Below the pieces are notes generated by a model. That model had not been told where the DNA came from. It searched no databases and saw nothing but the letters and a program-made list of their open reading frames with translations. 64,000 nt of DNA. Origin: an uncultured Bacteroidales bacterium. Its GTDB lineage: Bacteria; Bacteroidota; Bacteroidia; Bacteroidales; Muribaculaceae. Both the position numbers and the translations under genes were made by a program. How positions within the stretch are numbered: position 1 is the first letter of the stretch; each line of letters opens with the position of its first letter. The DNA is taken from positions 1-64,000 of the forward strand of contig CATZGB010000001.1 of NCBI GenBank assembly GCA_958418815.1, given 5' to 3'. Below are positions 14,869-22,611 of this stretch, piece after piece.

Positions 14869-15660
14869 ATGGAAAAACTGAATATCGACGAGGTGATGGC
14901 TTTGCAGATGTCGGGCATGCCCACCTCACAAATAATAAAGACCGACCTTGCAGAGTTTGACCGTCTGTATGACGAAGACCCGCAGCTTGAGGAATATATC
15001 GCAAAAGCCAATTCGATACTCGACCGACAGGAAAAACTGGGTATCGTCAGCATTTCGTGTCAGGATTCACGGTTTCCGGACCGCCTGCTTGCCATCGGTG
15101 CCGACTGTCCGGCGGTGATACATTGCAAAGGCAACCTGAAGCTACTTGAAGCCGAAAAAGCTGTGGCTGTAATAGGAGCGCGCTCGGCTGACAAGGAGGG
15201 GAACACGAAAGCTTATCAGCTCGGTGCGGACTATGCCCGGAAAGGGTATGTCGTGGTGAGCGGTCTCGCCCTCGGATGCGATGCAGCCGCCCACCGTGGC
15301 TGTCTTGATGTCAAGGGTGGCACGATAGCTATTGTGGGAAACGGCCTCGACATCACACATCCGCGTGAGAACAAGGCGCTTGAAGATTCAATATTGCGCA
15401 ATGGCGGTCTGATGCTGTCGGAACAACCGATAGGCGTCAAGGCCAATCCCACGCGTCTGGTGGCCCGCAACCGCCTTCAGGCAGCCCTCTCCGAGGCTGT
15501 GATACTGGCCCAGTGTCCAGCTCAGAGCGGCTCGCTCCACACCATGCGCTTTGCCCGCAAATATGGTAAGGAAAGTCTCGCAGCCACTTTCCGGCAGCGC
15601 ACCGAGGCAAATGCCGGCAATTATGATCTTATTGAACAGAATCTTGCAAAATCTATATGA
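14869..15660 (+). CDS. DprA/Smf-like protein
   Basis: The Rossmann-like core of the DprA/SLOG family is clear: AVAVIGARSADKEG, YVVVSGLALGCDAAAHRGCL, GGTIAIVGNGLDITHPREN, and RNRLQAALSEAVILAQCPAQSGSLHTMRFA. Housekeeping DprA loads RecA on incoming single-stranded DNA. This protein, at 263 residues, is short of the usual length (about 300-370) and lacks an obvious C-terminal winged helix. It follows the 220-residue gene by 6 bases and closes the operon. A nucleotide-sensing or DNA-handling role on the island is plausible. Confidence 0.85.
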   Translation: MEKLNIDEVMALQMSGMPTSQIIKTDLAEFDRLYDEDPQLEEYIAKANSILDRQEKLGIVSISCQDSRFPDRLLAIGADCPAVIHCKGNLKLLEAEKAVAVIGARSADKEGNTKAYQLGADYARKGYVVVSGLALGCDAAAHRGCLDVKGGTIAIVGNGLDITHPRENKALEDSILRNGGLMLSEQPIGVKANPTRLVARNRLQAALSEAVILAQCPAQSGSLHTMRFARKYGKESLAATFRQRTEANAGNYDLIEQNLAKSI

Positions 15661-15721
15661 CATCACAGCCATGTCAGGTTTGAGATTCAATAAACCACAC
15701 CTGAAACCATCGCATCTTTCA

Positions 15722-15875
15722 ATCTCTCAGCCTGAGACACATCCGGGCTGAGAGATTTGTCATATATGTTTTGACTGTTATGCCTTTAACTGTATCAGAA
15801 TAACCTAAAAGATTGAACCGCTGCGAAAAAGAGCGTGTCAGGATAACCTTTACAAGATTATTCTGACACGTTTTT
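15722..15875 (+). terminator. Two terminator hairpins after the DprA-like gene
   Basis: The first hairpin pairs ATCTCTCAGCC (15722-15732) with GGCTGAGAGAT (15746-15756). The second pairs CGTGTCAGGATAA (15834-15846) with TTATTCTGACACG (15858-15870), with one G-U pair, followed by TTTTT, and is a strong intrinsic terminator. The rest of 15661-15978 holds no gene. Towards its end is the leader motif shared with the gene at 2131. Confidence 0.75.
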
Positions 15876-15978
15876 ATATTGACGCGGTTTCCTGTTCTAA
15901 CACCGGTAGCCGGATATGTAATTTAGACTTCGAGGACTCTTTCATATATAACTTACAAAACCATCAGTCATTATAGAT

Positions 15979-16743
15979 ATGATCACAAATCCCAATTTCA
16001 AGATTGACGTATCCGTCACTGAAAAATGTTACAAGTCCAAACCGACTCCTACCGACTATCGGCAAATGCGATGGAATAAGACCAAAATGAGTCTTAGTAG
16101 CTTCATTTCGATGGTTAGAATGGGTTACAGCTATTGCCATATTTACTATAGGAACCTGCGTAGGAAAAATAAATTTCTCTATACGCAAACCATAAGCATT
16201 GATGTTGACGATACCGATACAGACCTCGAAACATTCTACCGTCAATGCCAGTTGAAACCGACCTTTGCTTACGAGACATTTTCAAATGGTACTGGCGGAA
16301 AGTACAGCTATCGTCTGGTATATGTCTTCAAAGAGCGTATTAATATCCGTGCTTTCGGTGAACTGTATGAGAAAATATGCAGGATGACCAATCTTGACAA
16401 GACTAAAGACCATTGCGGTAAAGTCATCACACAGCTCATGAACGGAACTACATATGAAGCAAAGGTATTCCGCTCCAACCGGATATATTCGTCAATCACC
16501 GACCTTCCTGTCGATGCAACTGAACAGGAACAGATTGTCACATATCAACATTCACTTCTTCCTGTAGTGCCAAACGTTTATAAACCCAGACACTCTTCAG
16601 CAATCTATCAACCTAATAATATTAATTCATCAAAATCAAATCAAAAACAATATAAATCTAATGACCCGGATTGGAAAAAACAGTTTGAAAGCATCAGTGT
16701 CCCTTTGAAGGTTCTTGCAGAGAGCAGACAGGAATTCCTATAG
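15979..16743 (+). CDS. Primase-like replication protein, N-terminal part
   Basis: The 254 residues before the first TAG include TISIDVDDTDTD, FAYETFSNGTGGKYSYRLVYVF and TYEAKVFRSNRIYSS. This pattern (acidic strand, then TxS...YRLVF) is typical of archaeo-eukaryotic-primase-like replication proteins of mobile elements (inference from pattern). The reading frame continues without TAA or TGA through TAG codons at 16741 and 17410 to a TAA at 17488. The gene is therefore either decayed or read through. Its leader matches that of the HTH gene at 2131. Confidence 0.65.
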   Translation: MITNPNFKIDVSVTEKCYKSKPTPTDYRQMRWNKTKMSLSSFISMVRMGYSYCHIYYRNLRRKNKFLYTQTISIDVDDTDTDLETFYRQCQLKPTFAYETFSNGTGGKYSYRLVYVFKERINIRAFGELYEKICRMTNLDKTKDHCGKVITQLMNGTTYEAKVFRSNRIYSSITDLPVDATEQEQIVTYQHSLLPVVPNVYKPRHSSAIYQPNNINSSKSNQKQYKSNDPDWKKQFESISVPLKVLAESRQEFL

Positions 16744-17490
16744 ATTTATGGGAAGGAACACAGGCTTTTAAGGTGGTCAAAGCTGTCATATAACGAAGCC
16801 GGCTATTGTGTCATACCCGAAAATCATCTTTCACTGTTTGTACGTTATCGTAACAGGCGAGGGGAATGTACGGTCAACCGTTTCCGTGACGGGGAGAAGC
16901 GTCGTAACCGATTGTTTACCGACGGATGTATAATACGCAAGATAAATCCCGGAGTAACATTCATGGATCTATTTTTCAATCTGGTCCACAGGGTGTATTT
17001 CTATTATGACAATTCTGACGGTGTGTTGTCCGACGAACTTATAGCCCGCAAGGCTTATGATGTCATGAATTATACTGAGTTCGATGCGATGGAGTTCAAG
17101 TCGCTTGACGCAGGGAAGGTCACTACTTCTCCCGGATACTGTCGTGAACACGGTGTGTCAAGACGATCATATTCCCGGAAGGCTCTTATGTATCAGAATT
17201 ACGAATCCATACAGGCGTGGTATGAACCTGGGAAATCTGTTACCTCAAACCTGAAGGAAGCGCGCGACAGAGGGCTTACCGTCAGTCTGTCTACACTCCG
17301 ACGCTATTGCAAGTTCAACAATATACCTGTCAATCCGGGACATTGCGACATATCTGAGTGGTATAACCCGGCTGTCTCGGTAAGACTTAACCTACAGACA
17401 GCACGGGCATAGGGCATCAAGGTGTCACAGTCGTCCTTATACAAGCACTGCAAGGACAACGGCATTCCAACTAAAGGGATGGCAACTTAA
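16744..17490 (+). pseudogene. Primase-like protein, C-terminal continuation across two TAG codons
   Basis: After the TAG at 16741-16743 the same frame stays open for 222 codons (IYGKEHRLLRWSKLSYNEAG...). It reaches a second TAG at 17410-17412, then 25 more codons to TAA at 17488-17490. The segments around the second TAG form a repeat: WYEPGKSVTSNLKEARDRGLT and WYNPAVSVRLNLQTARA-TAG-GIKVS. The sequence after the TAG clearly belongs to the protein. The total would be 503 residues. Part of it (16912-17412) can also be read from an internal ATG. It overlaps the convergent integrase end by 20 bases. Confidence 0.65.
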
Positions 17491-18805
17491 TCTTGCTCAG
17501 CTCCTCACGTAGCCTTGCCGGCATAAAGTGAGCGTAGACTTTCTCGGTTATTTCAGTAGAGGAATGACCGAGAAGCTGGCTCACCATCGTCATGTCCATA
17601 CCGTTGTTAAGGCTCAGGACAGCAAAGGTGTGGCGTCCGACATGGAATGTGAGACTGAATGACAGTCCCAGTTTTTCACCAATCACATTGAGAGCTTGAT
17701 TGATACCACGTGTCTTTGTGTTCCTCACACGGTACAGGGCATCTGTGTCATCAAGGTTAAAGTCATCGTCAAGCAATCCGAAAACAAAGCGATTGTATCG
17801 ACCTTTCCACTGTTCAAGTATTCCCATAGCCTGGTCGCTTAGGGGTATAACATTCCTGTTTTTCGTCTTGACCTGTATCTTGTTAAGAGTGCGTTTGTCG
17901 AAGTCTATGTCAGACCATTGCAGGGTGATGATGTCAATGACACGCAAACCACAGGCGTATAGAGCAAACAGGAACATCTCGATATATTCCTTCCGTCTCG
18001 CTTCCTTATCTTCCGTGTAAAACTTTATAAGACACTCCAGTTCCTTTTTGGAAAGATGCTTCACGCTTGACTCATCATTCTTCTGGAGTGATACGGTCTT
18101 GATGATTCTCATCTTCTGTATGGCGGCATTGAGAGCCACCGGGATGTATCCCATGACCATTGCCTGTTGACAGCCTTTGAGTATAGGGGTCAGGGCATGG
18201 TTTATGGTATCGTCACTGTTGTCCTTGATCTCGCGTCTCCACTTTATGTGTGACTCTATAAGCTCCGTGGAAATCTCGGAGATATAAATGCTGTCGGGTG
18301 CATACGTACCGCGTTTTTCCGATTTCAGGAACTCACGGAATATTTTCATGGCGCTCAGGCCATTGCGATATACACTCTGACCGATTTTATTTCGGTCCAG
18401 TTCGTTTTTAAGGAGGTCTGACACATAACTCACAAAATCAATACCTTTGTCCTCGCGTGTTGTCGGGTGGTCGTCAAGAAGAGCCCTCATCATCTCTACT
18501 GTCAAACGGTCGGGGTGCTTCTCACACCAAGCCGCTATCTTGGAGTCAAGCTCACTGACGCTTTTGGTAAGCCGGCTGTTGATATTGCGATAGTCAGGTC
18601 CGTAGCTTGCCCTGACACCGCCCCGTCCCTTGTTTTCGTTAGGATTCCAGTTCTTTTCTTTGACAGAGATTCCGGTAGAGCGTCTGACTGCCACTGATTT
18701 GACAGCATATTCAATCTGGACCACCAGAGGGCGGTCATTCTTGGTTTGTCTGGTCTTGTACAACCGGAAATGTCCGGTCGGGAATGGTCTTGCTGCTTTA
18801 CCCAT
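17471..18805 (-). CDS. Tyrosine site-specific integrase
   Basis: This 444-residue integrase is of the Bacteroidetes type, with an N-terminal arm-binding domain (about 10-100), a SAM-like core-binding domain (about 120-230) and a catalytic domain. The catalytic residues are R288 (ACGLRVIDI), H388 and R391 (HVGRH), H414 (LLGHSS) and the nucleophile Y424 (EKVYAHF). Its start lies about 215 bases from the right att-like repeat. It probably catalyses integration of the 17-kb element at the 3' end of the DUF2795 gene. Short repeats just upstream (TACGMCAGTTTAT) may be its arm sites. Confidence 0.93.
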   Translation of the reverse strand: MGKAARPFPTGHFRLYKTRQTKNDRPLVVQIEYAVKSVAVRRSTGISVKEKNWNPNENKGRGGVRASYGPDYRNINSRLTKSVSELDSKIAAWCEKHPDRLTVEMMRALLDDHPTTREDKGIDFVSYVSDLLKNELDRNKIGQSVYRNGLSAMKIFREFLKSEKRGTYAPDSIYISEISTELIESHIKWRREIKDNSDDTINHALTPILKGCQQAMVMGYIPVALNAAIQKMRIIKTVSLQKNDESSVKHLSKKELECLIKFYTEDKEARRKEYIEMFLFALYACGLRVIDIITLQWSDIDFDKRTLNKIQVKTKNRNVIPLSDQAMGILEQWKGRYNRFVFGLLDDDFNLDDTDALYRVRNTKTRGINQALNVIGEKLGLSFSLTFHVGRHTFAVLSLNNGMDMTMVSQLLGHSSTEITEKVYAHFMPARLREELSKIKLPSL

Positions 18806-18901
18806 GTTGTATGTTCCGTTTCTTTTATTTTAAGCGAATTTACAACAGTTATACGACAGTTTATCCCGATTGTCTATATTCCTTTTTTGTCGGTGCGCTA
18901 A

Positions 18902-18929
18902 TTTTACGCCAGTTTATTATGCTGTAAAA
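18902..18929 (+). repeat. Subterminal direct repeat, right copy
   Basis: TTTTACGCCAGTTTATTATG followed by CTGTAAAA matches the left copy at 1957 with four mismatches over 28 bases. A shorter related motif (ACGACAGTTTAT) lies near 18852. Together these are candidate integrase arm sites between the integrase gene and the element end. Confidence 0.5.
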
Positions 18930-18945
18930 GGGGGTAAAATGCAAG

Positions 18946-18985
18946 AAAAAAGAGTTGGGCTGTCGCGTGGCGCGAAGCTCAACTC
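18946..18985 (-). terminator. Terminator for the DUF2795-type gene, inside the element
   Basis: GAGTTGGGCT (18952-18961) pairs with AGCTCAACTC (18976-18985) with one G-U pair. On the minus strand the hairpin is followed by TTTTTT, so it ends transcription arriving from the DUF2795-type gene. It lies on the element side of the att repeat, so the element seems to supply the terminator. Confidence 0.7.
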
Positions 18986-19020
18986 TTTGGTATTCTTTGA
19001 GTTAATCCTTTGGCGTGGGC

Positions 19021-19041
19021 TTAGTATTCTTCTTCGTTGAA
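19021..19041 (+). repeat. Right attachment-site-like repeat in the host gene 3' end
   Basis: This copy is the 3' end of the DUF2795-type gene itself. It differs from the two left copies at two wobble positions (TTCTTCTTCG against TTCCTCCTCG). The encoded FNEEEY-stop is unchanged, so insertion leaves the host protein intact. Confidence 0.75.
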
Positions 19042-19242
19042 GAAGAAGTCTTCCTTGGAGGGGTAGTCGGGCCAGATGTCTTCGATGGATTCGTAGGGTT
19101 CGCCTTCGTCTTCGATTTCCTGGAGGTTCTCGATGACCTCGAGGGGTGCGCCGCTGCGCTGGGCGTAGTCTATAAGCTCTTCGCGGGTGGCGGGCCAGGG
19201 TGCGTCTTCGAGCTTTGATGCGAGTTCAAGTGTCCAATACAT
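19021..19242 (-). CDS. DUF2795-type small acidic protein (integration target)
   Basis: This 73-residue protein contains the DUF2795 pattern WPATREELIDYAQRSGAPLEVIENLQEIEDEGEPYESIEDIWPDY and ends FFFNEEEY. The family is small, conserved and of unknown function in many bacteria. Its GC-rich codon use matches the chromosome to the right. Its last codons form the attachment site repeated at 1880 and 88. The element ends exactly at the stop codon and preserves the reading frame. Confidence 0.8.
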   Translation of the reverse strand: MYWTLELASKLEDAPWPATREELIDYAQRSGAPLEVIENLQEIEDEGEPYESIEDIWPDYPSKEDFFFNEEEY

Positions 19243-19435
19243 AGCTTTGTGTATCTATGAGGTTCTGGTTAAAAATTTCGGAATTCGGCACGGATGGCTG
19301 GCTGTCGCAGGGGGTGTGTCGCCATGGATGGCAACCGGTGTCTGCGGGCCGCTGACTCCGCGTTTTTTCGTTAAACGCGATTATTCTTTTTTTATTATGG
19401 CCGCGGTGGAGATTTTTTGCAAAGGGGATGGGAGC

Positions 19436-19984
19436 TCAAGGCTGCCAGGATTGCTCGGGGGTGGAGGAAAGGTGGTTGAGATGGCGGCCGAGGTCGAACA
19501 GGTAGTCGCTCAGGCGGTTGAGGTAGCCGATGGCGAGGGGGTTGACCGGGGCGGTCTCCGACAGGGCGATGACCCGGCGTTCGGCACGCCGGCATACGGT
19601 GCGGGCGATGTTGGCCTGGCATGCGGCCTGGCATCCTCCGGGGAGGATGAATGAGGCAAGGGCGGGCAGAGACTCCTCCAGGCGATCAATCTCTGTCTCC
19701 ATGGCCTGGATTTCTGCCTGGGCGATGCCTGACGGGGCCACGGAGATGTCGGTGTTGTCAGTGGCCAGGTATGCCCCGAGGTTGAAAAGCTTGTTCTGGA
19801 TTGCGCGGACGAAAGTGGCAGAGGCCGGGTCAATCGGCCCGGCGTATGCCGCGAGCAGTCCGAGATGGGAGTTTAGTTCGTCGACCGTGCCATATGACTC
19901 AAGTCTGACTGACGACTTGCTGACGCGTTTGCCTCCGACGAGCGAAGTCTGTCCGGCATCGCCGGTGCGGGTGTAGATTTTCAT
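19436..19984 (-). CDS. Cob(I)alamin adenosyltransferase (PduO type)
   Basis: This enzyme transfers the adenosyl group of ATP to cobalt(I) corrinoids to make adenosylcobalamin. The N-terminus MKIYTRTGDAGQTSLVGGKRVSKSSVRLESYGTVDELNSHLG is the PduO/MMAB ATP-binding signature. RTVCRRAERRV and NRLSDYLFDLGR near the end are also typical. Length (182) is normal. It starts 2 bases after the LOG-family gene stop, so the two are co-transcribed. Confidence 0.95.
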   Translation of the reverse strand: MKIYTRTGDAGQTSLVGGKRVSKSSVRLESYGTVDELNSHLGLLAAYAGPIDPASATFVRAIQNKLFNLGAYLATDNTDISVAPSGIAQAEIQAMETEIDRLEESLPALASFILPGGCQAACQANIARTVCRRAERRVIALSETAPVNPLAIGYLNRLSDYLFDLGRHLNHLSSTPEQSWQP

Positions 19985-19986
19985 AT

Positions 19987-20529
19987 TCAGATGTTTTTGG
20001 AGAGTTGTTCAAGGGCTGCGGTCATAGATTCCACGTCAGGGTGGAAGCGGAGCATCTCCGTAGCCGGGGAAGTGGCGAGCCCCATTTGCTCCATGTTCTC
20101 AATGAGCTGCCGCAGAGGGCCATACAGGCCGTCGCGGTCGAGCAGGTGTATCTCCTTTGGCTGTTTGAAGAAGGTGGAGGATGCGAGCGCCGAGAAGACC
20201 TCGTCGAGCGTGCCTATCCCCCCTTCGAGGGCCACGAACACATCGGCGTTCTCCTCCATCATCTGCTTGCGCTGGTGGAGGTCGGGAACCAGGAGACTCA
20301 CCGTGTTGGCCGGATGCTGGTCGGCTATCCTCGACTCGGGGACGATTCCCATCACTTTGCCTCCGGCATCGGCGGCCGCCTGGGCGACATCACGCATCAT
20401 GCTGTATCTGAGGCCGCCGTAAACGAGCGTGTGGCCGTTCTCCCCCATCCATTTGCCGAACGCGACAGCGTCATCGTGATAGCATGTGGGGATATGCGGA
20501 CGTGCCGAGCAATAGACTGCGATTCTCAT
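19987..20529 (-). CDS. LOG-family protein (TIGR00730)
   Basis: This 180-residue Rossmann-fold protein of the LOG family was once called lysine decarboxylase-like. Characterised relatives remove the ribose 5'-phosphate from cytokinin nucleotides or related N6-substituted AMP. The motif EGGIGTLDEVF stands for the family PGGxGTxxE, with Glu replacing the usual Pro. GLRYSMMRDVAQAAADAGGKVMGIVP is also typical. It lies directly upstream of the adenosyltransferase gene. Confidence 0.88.
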   Translation of the reverse strand: MRIAVYCSARPHIPTCYHDDAVAFGKWMGENGHTLVYGGLRYSMMRDVAQAAADAGGKVMGIVPESRIADQHPANTVSLLVPDLHQRKQMMEENADVFVALEGGIGTLDEVFSALASSTFFKQPKEIHLLDRDGLYGPLRQLIENMEQMGLATSPATEMLRFHPDVESMTAALEQLSKNI

Positions 20530-20538
20530 AATTTTGTT

Positions 20539-20937
20539 TCAAAATTTAATTCCGGCCATGAAAGGGAGGTTGCGGAGCACCCACCACGCCATCACCACAC
20601 CCAACAGGCTCCATATTGCCGCCGGGGATGTCAGCGCCGCGTGAATCCTCTCCGCCCGGCTGCCCCGCCAAAGCGGCAGCAGGACTATAGTCATCAGGTA
20701 GGCCAGCACCGGGGGCAGAATCAGGTTGTAGCCCCAGGCCTCCAGCGGATGGCCATGCAGCAGGCTGCGCAACGCCCGTTGCGAGCCGCATCCCGGGCAG
20801 TCAAGCCCTGTGACCCATTTGAACGGACACCGGGGCATCGCGCCGCTGTATTCACAGAACAGGATGTAAACTGCCAGAGCCGCCACAGCCGCGACCGCCA
20901 CCAGCAGGTTACGCTTTGTCAGCCCCCGGCTCTTCAC
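20539..20937 (-). CDS. DUF2752 membrane protein
   Basis: This 132-residue protein has three probable membrane segments and the DUF2752 signature CPFKWVTGLDCPGCGSQRALRSLLHGH. The function is unknown. The chosen start is a GTG directly after the stop of the GYF-domain gene, so the two are probably translated together. Members often sit beside dispanin-like proteins in Bacteroidetes, as here. Confidence 0.85.
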   Translation of the reverse strand: MKSRGLTKRNLLVAVAAVAALAVYILFCEYSGAMPRCPFKWVTGLDCPGCGSQRALRSLLHGHPLEAWGYNLILPPVLAYLMTIVLLPLWRGSRAERIHAALTSPAAIWSLLGVVMAWWVLRNLPFMAGIKF

Positions 20938-21606
20938 TCAGACACCCATGAACGCGAGCTGCACGGGGAGAGCCATCAGCCCGAGGACTATCGAGATTAT
21001 GATGAGCCACTGGGCCCATTCCGACATCTTTTTGGCCTTGGCGAGGTTGCCACGGCCATAAGCCTGCTTGGTCTGGGCTGAACATATTATGGCGGCGATG
21101 CCAAGCACCTGGCAGCAGAGTATGGTGACGATTATCGACCAGACGAGATACGCCGGGGGACAAGGCTCGTCAGGCACCGTCGCCTCGCGCTGCCAGTCCC
21201 ACACTGGCTGGGGCTGGGGCTGAGGAGCGAAACGCGGGTCAACAGGGGCTTGCGGGGCCGGGCCCTGGGGATAATATCCCTGCTGCGGGTACCCATATCC
21301 CTGGCCGGGCATCGGCTGGGCTGGCTCACCTCCGTCCTCCGGGTAACGGGGCTGCTCCACGGCAGGAGTCTGCGGCTCCTCTGCCACGGCAGCTGGCTCC
21401 TCTGGAGCGGCCACCTCCGTCGCAGGCCGCATGGCGCGGTCACGCGCCTCCATCGCCGCTTTCAGTTCTTCAATCTCACAGGCTTCCACCCAGTCGGGCA
21501 GTCCCGATGTCCAGACAGGAGAATCAGGCTTTATGCCCATTCCGATTAACTCGTCGGCAGAGTAAGGGCCGGCGTGACGGTCGTCGATTATGGTCCAGTA
21601 TTCCAT
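20938..21606 (-). CDS. GYF_2 domain and CD225/dispanin-like membrane protein
   Basis: From the ATG at 21604-21606 the protein (222 residues) begins MEYWTIIDDRHAGPYSADELIGMGIKPDSPVWTSGLPDWVEA, a GYF_2 (DUF4339) domain. A P/Q/G-rich linker (about 75-140) follows. The C-terminal domain has two membrane helices around the dispanin motif CCQVLGIAAIICSAQTKQAYGRGNLAKAKKMSEWAQW. It is likely a membrane adaptor that binds proline-rich partners. It pairs with the DUF2752 protein downstream. Confidence 0.88.
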   Translation of the reverse strand: MEYWTIIDDRHAGPYSADELIGMGIKPDSPVWTSGLPDWVEACEIEELKAAMEARDRAMRPATEVAAPEEPAAVAEEPQTPAVEQPRYPEDGGEPAQPMPGQGYGYPQQGYYPQGPAPQAPVDPRFAPQPQPQPVWDWQREATVPDEPCPPAYLVWSIIVTILCCQVLGIAAIICSAQTKQAYGRGNLAKAKKMSEWAQWLIIISIVLGLMALPVQLAFMGV

Positions 21607-21644
21607 GTTTGCGGTGATTAACGATTGGGGGAAGAATGAGTTGA

Positions 21645-21693
21645 CAGGGTGTCGCCGGTCTGCCTGTCGAGACATGCGGCCGGCGACACCCTG
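21645..21693. terminator. Inverted repeat after deoC
   Basis: CAGGGTGTCGCCGG (21645-21658) pairs perfectly with CCGGCGACACCCTG (21680-21693). It lies between deoC and the GYF-domain gene. A T-run follows on the plus strand only, so it could stop transcription in that direction or mark the end of deoC mRNA. Confidence 0.55.
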
Positions 21694-21703
21694 TGGAGTT
21701 TTT

Positions 21704-22591
21704 TCAGAAGAACTTGGTCTCGGTGCCGAAAATAGCGGTCAGCAGGTTGTTGGCCAGGCCGGAAGCGCCGATACGGAAGTACTCGTTGGTGAGCCACTTG
21801 TCACCCAGGATTTCCTTGACCAGGCAATAGTAGCCCACGGCATCCTCGGGGGTGCGCACACCACCGGCGGGCTTGAAGCCCACCATGCGGCCTGTCTGCT
21901 CGTAATACTCCTTGATGGCCTGCATCATGACATAGGCGGCGAAATGGCTCGCGCCGGGATACTCCTTGCCTGTCGAAGTCTTGATGAAGTCGGCTCCTGA
22001 ATACATCGAGAGAATCGACGCGTTGCGGATGTTCTCGGCGGTCTTGAGCGCGCCGGTCTCCAGGATCACCTTCAGACGGGCCTCGCGGCAAGCCTCCTTC
22101 AGCTCGGCGATTTCGTCGCACACCTCCTGGTAGTCGCCGTCGAGGTAGTTGCCGACATTGAGGACGATGTCGATCTCGTCGGCACCGCCGTCAACGGCCA
22201 GCGCCGTCTCGGCCACCTTCACCTCGGGGAAGGTCTGCGACGAGGGGAATCCGCCCGACACACAGGCGATGTCGACCTCAGAAACCTCGAGGACGGCCCT
22301 GACCACCTGCGCGAAGTTGGGATATACGCATATGGCGGCCACATTGGGCATCTCGGGATGCTCGGTCTCAAACTGGTTGACCTTCTCGGTGAAGTCGGCC
22401 ACCGACCTGGGGGAGTCGGTCGACTGCAGCGTGGTCAGGTCGATGCAGTTGAAGAGGAACTTGTAGACCTCTTCGGTTGAGTATTTCTCGCGATTCTCGT
22501 CGATGATACGTTTCACCTCGGCGGCCACGAACTCGTCGTCTATTGTCACTGCGGAGCGGCTGAGCGCCTCGCGGTATTTGTCTTCAGCCAT
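21704..22591 (-). CDS. deoC: Deoxyribose-phosphate aldolase
   Basis: DeoC splits 2-deoxyribose 5-phosphate into glyceraldehyde 3-phosphate and acetaldehyde in deoxynucleoside catabolism. The Schiff-base lysine lies in ADFIKTSTGKEY. Also visible are DEIDIVLNVG and the phosphate-binding VGFKPAGGVRTPEDA. At 295 residues it belongs to the longer class with an N-terminal extension. It ends close to an inverted repeat and follows the dehydrogenase gene on the same strand. Confidence 0.96.
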   Translation of the reverse strand: MAEDKYREALSRSAVTIDDEFVAAEVKRIIDENREKYSTEEVYKFLFNCIDLTTLQSTDSPRSVADFTEKVNQFETEHPEMPNVAAICVYPNFAQVVRAVLEVSEVDIACVSGGFPSSQTFPEVKVAETALAVDGGADEIDIVLNVGNYLDGDYQEVCDEIAELKEACREARLKVILETGALKTAENIRNASILSMYSGADFIKTSTGKEYPGASHFAAYVMMQAIKEYYEQTGRMVGFKPAGGVRTPEDAVGYYCLVKEILGDKWLTNEYFRIGASGLANNLLTAIFGTETKFF

Positions 22592-22611
22592 AGCTTGTGT
22601 AGGTTTTTATG

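Noticed and set aside
16741..17412. TAG recoding as the general code of the element
   Set aside because: Other element genes, the serine recombinase (3163-3165) and the esterase fusion (14193-14195), end at TAG at sensible lengths. Only the replication gene shows the problem, so a general recoding is unlikely, although gene-specific readthrough remains open.
1..19020. A conjugative element with transfer genes
   Set aside because: No relaxase, coupling protein or tra-type genes were seen. With integrase, HTH protein and primase-like gene only, the element fits a mobilisable or otherwise non-conjugative island better.
20005..21081. A 358-codon open frame opposite the LOG, DUF2752 and GYF-domain genes
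   Set aside because: It lies antisense to three well-supported genes. High-GC coding DNA gives long opposite-strand frames, and its translation is rich in H, R and Q like a shadow frame.
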